Shown here one piece after another: positions 57,815 to 64,000 of a stretch of DNA of 64,000 bases. The notes below the pieces were generated by a model, which saw only the letters and a list, made by a program, of their open reading frames with translations, made no database searches and was not told the origin of the DNA. Source of the DNA: Rhododendron vialii (Eukaryota > Streptophyta > Magnoliopsida > Ericales > Ericaceae); contig NC_080557.1 in assembly GCF_030253575.1 (NCBI RefSeq), positions 37,668,001-37,732,000 of the forward strand. Reading direction: 5' to 3'. A program made the position numbers and the translations under genes. Within the stretch, counting starts at the first letter, position 1. Every line of letters begins with the position of its first letter.

Positions 57815-58687
57815 ATGTCTAGTGGCGGGAACACACATTGGTGTCATCAATGTAGTCAGCCAGTTCAGCTTCGAGGCCGTAACTCGGTTTGCCCACACTG
57901 CAATGGGGGCTTTGTAGAGGAACTTGATGAGGCGGTGGGCACCAGACACCAGGATTTCGCAGGGCTCCATTCTGATGATGGATCCAACTTTGCATTAATG
58001 GAACGCTTCTCTGATCCAAGATTTGAGATTATGGATGCATTTGCGGCTATTATGAGGCAGAGAATGGCTGGACGAAACCCTAATTTTGAAAATAGGCCGA
58101 GATCTGATCTTGGTTCTGAACAACGTATGGCCTTTGGTTCTGGTCCATGGTTGATATTTCAAGGCCAAGCCCCTGTTAGAATATCAGACAATGATGGGTT
58201 TGAGTTTTTCTTTAATGGCAGTCCAAGAACTGGACAGAGGCCAGCTAATTTCGGTGAGTTTTTCGCGGGGCCTGGATTGGAAGAACTGATTGAACAGCTC
58301 ACTATGAACGATAGGCAAGGTCCACCTCCAGCGCCTCGTTCATCAATTGATGCAATGCCCACCGTTAAGATCGCCCAGAAGCATCTCAACACTGATTCCC
58401 ACTGCCCAGTTTGTAAAGATAAGTTTGAGTTGGGTTGTGAAGCGAAGCAGATGCCTTGTGAGCATATCTATCATTCCGACTGTATCGTTCCTTGGTTGGT
58501 TCAGCACAACTCATGCCCAGTGTGCCGCCTGGAGCTGCCGCCACTTGGTTCTGCCAATGCTCAAACTAATCGAAGAGCAAGTGGCGGGAACGGAAGCACA
58601 AGTAGTGTGGGAAACAGCAGCAGTAGGGAAAATGGTGGATCGAATCAGGGGAGGAGGAATCCGTTTTCATTTCTGTGGCCTTTTTGA
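57815..58687 (+). CDS. RING-H2 E3 ubiquitin ligase, zinc-ribbon/RHC1A type
   Basis: Single coding exon, 290 aa. It should act as an E3 ligase, recruiting E2-ubiquitin through RING-H2; the substrate is unknown. An N-terminal zinc ribbon (about 9-37) has C10-x2-C13 (WCHQC) and C26-x2-C29 (CPHC). A low-complexity middle carries WLIFQGQAPVRI and FFAGPGLEELIEQLT, then PPPAPRSSIDAMPTVKI. The RING-H2 spans C197-C237: CPVCKDKFELG, MPCEHIYHSDCIVPWL, HNSCPVC. A Ser/Gly/Asn-rich tail ends NPFSFLWPF. It most resembles Arabidopsis RHC1A, which is longer (about 328 aa) and has extra sequence after the WPF motif. The ATG follows in-frame non-coding sequence and opens MSSGGNTHWC as in the family. Confidence 0.9.
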   Translation: MSSGGNTHWCHQCSQPVQLRGRNSVCPHCNGGFVEELDEAVGTRHQDFAGLHSDDGSNFALMERFSDPRFEIMDAFAAIMRQRMAGRNPNFENRPRSDLGSEQRMAFGSGPWLIFQGQAPVRISDNDGFEFFFNGSPRTGQRPANFGEFFAGPGLEELIEQLTMNDRQGPPPAPRSSIDAMPTVKIAQKHLNTDSHCPVCKDKFELGCEAKQMPCEHIYHSDCIVPWLVQHNSCPVCRLELPPLGSANAQTNRRASGGNGSTSSVGNSSSRENGGSNQGRRNPFSFLWPF

Positions 58688-59536
58688 TCATCCAACCGCA
58701 GCACTTCTTTGTTATTCCTCAGATGGAGTTAAGAAGAGAACAATGGAGGAATTACTGTGGATGGCTTTTCAATTGTTACTAATAAGTTTTATCTCACTGC
58801 TGCCTTCTGCTTTCTTTTGTGTGCTGTCATTATCAACTCTCTCCCCCCTTGGTAAATATACGTTTGTAATTTGTATCAACTGGTCTGTCTTTGTGCTTTC
58901 TTTCAGTGTGATGTTAAGAGGTATACAAAGCCTGTAGAGATTTTTCATCTTCAGCTTATGTGATGTTCAAACCTAAGTCTCGATTGCCTTGGTTTCCTTC
59001 TGTTTAGTAATTGTTGGTTTTGTCGATTTGTCAGTGGAAATTTGTGCATTTTTGTTCGGGATAAAATACTGTATGGATTGTCGATTTGATAGCATGTGTC
59101 CGGGAGTCAGAATTTCGAACTAGTGATTTATTCTCTCTTTTTTTTGGTTGTTGGTAGGTTCATGATTGCTAGGTGACTACCATTGTGCTAACTCCAGGGT
59201 AAAGTGGAGGAGATCCATCCACACACGACTCTGCATAGGAAGCGGTCCGGACTAAAGTGCATTGTTACCATTTTGTTTTAAGTTTTCTTTTTACTAGGAA
59301 AAAAGTTGAGGATGGGCGATCAGTGTAGCTTTTTCGATGGACACGACCGTCTAACCAACGGAAGTTTGCATCCACCATGGAATGTTCAATTGTGGCTTCC
59401 TAACCTAATTAGGGTTGTTACCACTTAGGGTTGTCACCACTGGGCGTTCTTACAAATTAACTGTCAGAGGAGGTCTGTAGGTGCAACTCTCTCTTTTATT
59501 CTGTGTGGATATAACAAATTTTCGAGATAGTAATGC

Positions 59537-60239
59537 TAGGGCTACACAAAAAATTTGGTGAACCACAAAACCGGCTTGGACTGAACCGATCTGTACCTTT
59601 TGGATTTTGTCAGTGGATTAATGGTTCGAAAATTAAAAAATCGTGAGATACGGATTAGGATTGGGTTTTTATTTGAAAACCGTGGATTATCCAAATCCGA
59701 CCGTGAGATATTTACTAACATAAAAAAATAAAAATTATAATATATAATTATATATGTAACATATAGTAAATAATTACTCGTATAATTTTACACTTATTGT
59801 AGCTCTAGAAAAGGTTTCTCTTAAACCAATTCAAGAATGAGTTTCATATCTTGAGTTGTCACACTCTAGAGAATGGTAGATTTACGTTGATGTTTTTTTT
59901 ATTGAAGTAATTTACTGGAACTGTTTTTTTTTTATTGAAGGACTTTGCTGTGTTTTTTTTAATGGAACTGAAAGTGGACGTGGAACTATTGAATCGAACT
60001 GTTGGAACTATTTTTTCATTGAGGTCCTTTTACTTTTACACGGAAGATGGCAGAGAATATGAAACGTTTGGTTGTTGATTGATGTAATTCGTGAACAAAA
60101 TCAGACCGAACCGTGACTCAAGGCTCGGATTGAAACCGAGCCACGAGACTTCCGGACACGGATTTTATTTTCAAAAAACCGTGACTCGTGAATTAAAATT
60201 GGATTCATAGAAATCCGATCCGAACGGTGTGTAACCCTA
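59537..60239. mobile_element. hAT-like non-autonomous element (703 bp)
   Basis: Inverted ends TAGGGCTACACA and TGTGTAACCCTA (one mismatch) are flanked by a perfect 8-bp duplication AGTAATGC at 59529-59536 and 60240-60247. Subterminal blocks such as GAACCGATC and GATCCGAAC are also partly inverted. There is no transposase frame. The 8-bp duplication points to hAT. Confidence 0.85.
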
Positions 60240-60304
60240 AGTAATGCACTGGATAGTAATTAAAAAATTGGGGAACGCATCAACGCATGGTCCTCCCATC
60301 TCAG

Positions 60305-60306
<2 letters not shown>

Positions 60307-60341
<35 letters not shown>
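60307..60341. repeat. (TC)n microsatellite
   Basis: Perfect TC run of about 17 units, intergenic. It creates the Leu/Ser-repeat small ORFs overlapping it. Confidence 0.95.
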
Positions 60342-60346
<5 letters not shown>

Positions 60347-61097
60347 TGGCTCTCATCAGTGGTAGAAGCTCATCACGTAAAAAACCGTTCGCTGGTGACT
60401 TTCACCGTATCGATTCAAGACTTCGAAATATCCAGCAGCTGCATTACTCCGTCTTACGTTAAAACCTTCTGCCTCTCAAAGGCCAGATTTTCCCCCCTCC
60501 GGCAGAAACTATACGACGCTCGGATGCTTTTCCACCAAGATTCATCACAATCACAAACACAGCAACATCATGAGAACCGAATACCAGGTAACCAACACCA
60601 AATAAAAAATAGTTGATGCTCTATTTTGTTTTCTTTTTCTTCGTTTCAGCCATTTTGAAGCCCGCACTTTCGTTCTGCTTTACTACTAGGATGGATCCCA
60701 CACTTTCGTTCTCGGAGACTTTACTACTAGGATGGATGCGGCACCAGCAGTTTGGTTCCTGGCGGCTAGGTTTAGTTTCTCGCTCGTTTTGTAACTTTTG
60801 TTGGCTTTGCATTCTGTGGAACTCTCGCGCTATAAACAGCACCGTCGTGCTCCTTCTGTCATCATCGGTCATCTGAGGAAGTAAAATCTCCTCTCAGAAT
60901 TGCTTCCTTCACCTTGGTGCTCATTTTGGTTGGTAGAATTTTGTGAAAATCTTCCAACTTTTAGAGAAGAAGGGGTTAATGTGACTGGTAGTTGGGCCAA
61001 ATGTTTGTTGAAAAGAGAAAATAGTAACCAAAGAATGGCGGTTAGGAGGGTCTAGTAGTTGAAGAATGGTACCAGCTATGAATGGTGATTTTAGAAA

Positions 61098-61100
<3 letters not shown>

Positions 61101-61133
<33 letters not shown>
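61101..61133. repeat. (CT)n microsatellite
   Basis: Perfect CT run of about 16 units, near the 3' end of the UBA gene. Confidence 0.95.
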
Positions 61134-61135
<2 letters not shown>

Positions 61136-61399
61136 GCATAGACTTGTTTAGACTGAACCATCGGACCACAAACTAACGAATGAAAAAAAAACAAGAAAGA
61201 AAAGAAACATTAAAGGGCAGAACCAAAGGATTCTCAGATGCCATTTTCAATAAGATTGACAAAGGGCAATCACAAACACAGCAGCATCACAAGAACCCAA
61301 CACCAACATCAAATCCCAAGCACAATCTCGTCTTTTACTGATTTTTTTTCTTCTTTCTTTTTCGCCCTTTTTATTCTTTTTCAAGTCCTCTCCACTCGC

Positions 61400-63430
61400 C
61401 TACAGGGAAGGAGAAGAAACAAACTGCCTGGGTAAACTAAAGATGTCCCTCTCCTCAAAAGGAGAAGACCACTCCCTAGAGCCACCACCAGCACCTGACA
61501 TCTCCCCGGAAGTCACCCCATCTTGCATTCCTGCAATCATACCACCACCACCACCGCTGCTGCCGCCGCCATTAATCAAAGCAGGTCTCGTAGAAGTCCT
61601 ACCATTCGGCATGGAAGGCATGGAACTATGTGGGTCGTAGGTGCGAATGTTGTTCTGCATAGGAGTCGTCGTCGTCGTCGTGCCCTGCTGCCATGATCCA
61701 GTTGACCTAGACATAGATGAATTCCTATCCAAACTCCAGTCTATGTTGGTATAATCGAACTGCCGCGTTGAACCACCTGTATTCCAGTCCACAGGAAACG
61801 ATGACCCAGACCCAGATGACCCATTTGAGCCCAACCCAGAAAAAAGCCCAAGAGAAGAAGCAGCCGCGAGTGTCGGAGAAGTACCCATTCTGTTCCACAA
61901 ACCATTTCCCCGGCTTGCTCCTAGGGTTTCCACTGTACCACCATTGGACAGATATTGGTTAGGTGGTTGGTGATAGTGAAGTTGGTTGTACAACTGATTC
62001 GAACCCAAATTGTTACTAGAAATGTGCGCCGTTAATCCATTAGGGATTGATACCTCAACAGCGTTCGGATACCAACTGGAGGTAGTCCCGGGCGGAGATG
62101 ACGAGCTTATGCTTGTGGTGGTTGGTGTTATCTGCTTTAAATTGGCAGATTGGGGTCTCTGCATCACTACAACTGGTTCCTTCACTGATCCCAGTTGAAG
62201 ATTCTTCAGTTCACTCCCAAGTGCCACGTATCGGGTTTCTGTCTTGGCAAGTGCAGGCGAAACCTGCAAAGGTGACGCTGAAGAATAGGGGAGAGAAGGA
62301 TTTGGTACCCCACTTGGCCACCTTTTATCTGCAGCAATCACTGGGATCTGCATTGGTTTCGCCCCATCCAATTTGGGTTGAACTTTATATTCTTTCCTCA
62401 AAGCCTGAATATTTTTACCCCCCAATTCCACAGGTACTCCAACCCCCACTATTGGTTTAGCGTAATTGATATCTTTTTCATCTCTTCTTTGTTGTATGCT
62501 AGGAGACGGAGATGGGTAGGGTTTCTGTTGAGCCCTGAATAAATTTTGATTCCCAGGTATGGATATCGCACCATTGTTGACAGTCGGTGGATCTAAATGT
62601 TCTTCAGGCTTCAGGGGGCCGGAAGAGGGTATCTCTTGCTTTGGCATTCTCAAGCTTTCTGCCACCTTGTCAAGGTCACCTTCACAAGCGACAACAGCTC
62701 TTTCAACCTCCTGCTTCGAGCACTTGTACCTAATCTCCATGTCTGCAATTCGCGCTAGCTCCTCCGATATGTCGATTTTCAAATTACCCTCGTCAAGATT
62801 GTTTTTCTGGTGATTATCTCCTTCACCCACTTCAAAAAGCCATGAGACCGACTCCTCTATCTTGCCTTCATTCAAAATAAGTGCCATTGTCGCCCTTTCT
62901 GAAGAAAATCCCATTGAAACCAACTGCTGGGCAAGAGCTTCCAATTTTCTTGACATGAGGAAGCCACTACACCTTTCGTGCAACTCTTGAGCCCGCTTTT
63001 CTTTCTGACGCTGATGCTTCTTCTCGTTCTTCTGGCGGATTTTTTCGCGTTTATCATTATCGGCTCCTGGTATTATTGCCTCCTGACGCGGAGGGTTATG
63101 AGATGTTTTCTCTTTAGGTTCTTCTGACTCACCGGACCAACTGCCGTTGTTTGAAATTGTGTCATACTCTGTGCCAGTTCCAAGAGAGTTGTTCCCAGAA
63201 TGATCTTCTGTGTCATCTATATTGCGGAATCGGCCATTTATGTGGAGAGATGGAGGAGAAGAAATTGGTGCTGGGTCAAGTGTGTGGAATTTCCCCAAAA
63301 GAGGATTGTATCCGCTGACGGGGACCCCACTGCCGGAGGTAGTGTGTACTGAAGGCTTGGAAGCAGACTTCTGCTGTGGTTCTTTGCCAGCCTTTTTGTC
63401 CTTGGACTTTGATCTGGATGCTGGAGACAT
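61400..63430 (-). CDS. UBA-domain protein of unknown function
   Basis: Single coding exon, 676 aa, from MSPASRSKSK. A basic N-terminus (KSKDKKAGKEPQQK) and a Gly/Ser segment precede a charged stretch (DKREKIRQKNEKKHQRQKEK, about 145-165). The UBA domain follows (LEALAQQLVSMGFSSERATM, ILNEGKIEESVSWLFE), then a second helical region (ISEELARIADMEIRYKCSKQ, VERAVVACEGDLDKVAESL) resembling UBA/TS-N. The C-terminal 350 residues are disordered, Ser/Gly/Asn-rich, ending SPFEERDIFSLPRQFVSSPSL*. UBA domains bind ubiquitin, so a role in ubiquitin recognition is likely but unproven. The ORF extends 34 codons upstream (MNLFAWLL...), but a probable 5' UTR acceptor (TTGCAG near 63453) lies between, so MSPASRS is chosen. 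Confidence 0.85.
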   Translation of the reverse strand: MSPASRSKSKDKKAGKEPQQKSASKPSVHTTSGSGVPVSGYNPLLGKFHTLDPAPISSPPSLHINGRFRNIDDTEDHSGNNSLGTGTEYDTISNNGSWSGESEEPKEKTSHNPPRQEAIIPGADNDKREKIRQKNEKKHQRQKEKRAQELHERCSGFLMSRKLEALAQQLVSMGFSSERATMALILNEGKIEESVSWLFEVGEGDNHQKNNLDEGNLKIDISEELARIADMEIRYKCSKQEVERAVVACEGDLDKVAESLRMPKQEIPSSGPLKPEEHLDPPTVNNGAISIPGNQNLFRAQQKPYPSPSPSIQQRRDEKDINYAKPIVGVGVPVELGGKNIQALRKEYKVQPKLDGAKPMQIPVIAADKRWPSGVPNPSLPYSSASPLQVSPALAKTETRYVALGSELKNLQLGSVKEPVVVMQRPQSANLKQITPTTTSISSSSPPGTTSSWYPNAVEVSIPNGLTAHISSNNLGSNQLYNQLHYHQPPNQYLSNGGTVETLGASRGNGLWNRMGTSPTLAAASSLGLFSGLGSNGSSGSGSSFPVDWNTGGSTRQFDYTNIDWSLDRNSSMSRSTGSWQQGTTTTTTPMQNNIRTYDPHSSMPSMPNGRTSTRPALINGGGSSGGGGGMIAGMQDGVTSGEMSGAGGGSREWSSPFEERDIFSLPRQFVSSPSL

Positions 63431-64000
63431 GTCCTCGAAAGCAGATAATAATCTGCAATGTCCAAAGTTGTAGTTTACTCTATGGGTTGAACAGAGATAG
63501 AGCCATATGAGCAACCATGCAAATAAATTCAAGACGATAACGTCCTCATGTTCAAGTTAGTACTCCTTGAACTGAAAGAGAATTGCACGCGTTCATGTGG
63601 GGGTGTGTGTGTGCGCGTGTGAGAGAAAGAGGTGCCATCTACACCAACAGTACAAAACAATTGAGAACATACAGATGGATAAAAAAATTTGAATAGCACA
63701 GATATGGATAATAAAAAGTTGCATTTCTTTGCAGGTCTACTACATATTATGCTATAGAAAATCGGCAGGACTCAGTAACGGACACCAACTATGTTGAAAA
63801 CACAAGATACCCTGTTAAATGACAAGATGAGAAGTCCTCCCGAGTCCTGAAAATGGAACAGGTTCCTGCGGATAGATAAGTTAACCAACAAAAGAGAACC
63901 TAAATTTGATACTTAAAACCCTAGACTTAGCACATTTTTCTTCTTCAAGCCAGGCAATATAACTAAGAAAGTAACAACCCAACCAAAAAAAAAACTAAGA
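63431..64000 (-). other. Probable 5' UTR intron of the UBA gene; window edge
   Basis: No coding sequence. An acceptor-like TTGCAG about 25 nt upstream of the ATG suggests a leader intron running to the right. A (GT)n(GA)n run is at about 63599-63630. The first exon and promoter may be near or beyond 64000. Confidence 0.4.

Larger units (their letters stand above)
58688..61399. other. Convergent intergenic region between the RING-H2 and UBA genes
   Basis: Both flanking genes end here. RING-H2 3' UTR lies at the left (to about 58.95 kb). It contains a hAT-like element (59537-60239), two TC microsatellites, and a block with TCACAAACACAGCA found near 60549 and again near 61270. Short ORFs here are low-complexity and not supported as genes. 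Confidence 0.5.

Noticed and set aside
61443-62813. Plus-strand ORFs of 60-120 aa
   Set aside because: They are antisense shadows of the UBA-protein exon, low in complexity and with no homology recognised.
63431-63532. 34-residue hydrophobic N-terminus (MNLFAWLLIW...) on the UBA protein
   Set aside because: It lies across a probable 5' UTR splice acceptor, is unlike the family, and the conserved start is MSPASRS.

Overview
The window is nuclear DNA from a flowering plant, almost certainly a eudicot. The genes have many small GT-AG exons, AT-rich introns, and (GA)n/(TC)n microsatellites, and the space between them is filled with typical plant transposon families (Stowaway, PIF/Harbinger, hAT, LINE, SINE, TRIM). 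An Ericales-like genome is possible, but the sequence does not settle the order. Exon structures were built by hand from splice sites and remembered conservation of the families. In all four multi-exon genes the exons sum to a whole number of codons and end at a stop.

Layout. 694-2539 (-): group-A, ABI5-like bZIP factor, 264 aa. 6294-13173 (-): CSN2, subunit 2 of the COP9 signalosome, 438 aa in 12 coding exons, the first only 10 nt. 13.4-17 kb: MITE-rich gap. 17198-17509 (-): F-box N-terminus without a substrate domain, probably a remnant. 19994-42168 (-): SUMO E3 ligase SIZ1, 861 aa in 16 coding exons over 22 kb, with several transposons in its introns. 42.2-46.1 kb: divergent intergenic region. 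46146-53664 (+): CDKC-type cyclin-dependent kinase (P-TEFb kinase, PITAIRE helix), 507 aa in 12 coding exons. 57815-58687 (+): intronless zinc-ribbon/RING-H2 E3 ligase, 290 aa. 61400-63430 (-): UBA-domain protein of unknown role, 676 aa.

Together. Five of the seven loci belong to or resemble the ubiquitin/SUMO system (CSN2, F-box remnant, SIZ1, RING-H2, UBA protein). The other two are an ABA-type bZIP and a transcription-elongation kinase. Plant genes of one pathway are usually scattered, so this is probably chance. No new biochemical system was found. The most notable observations are three GC-AG introns in three different genes, a nuclear copy of plastid DNA carrying the 3' half of trnD-GUC, a PIF/Harbinger-like MITE family with TAA/TTA target duplications, two hAT-like elements with 8-bp target duplications, a TRIM-like element, and LINE tails with intact target duplications.
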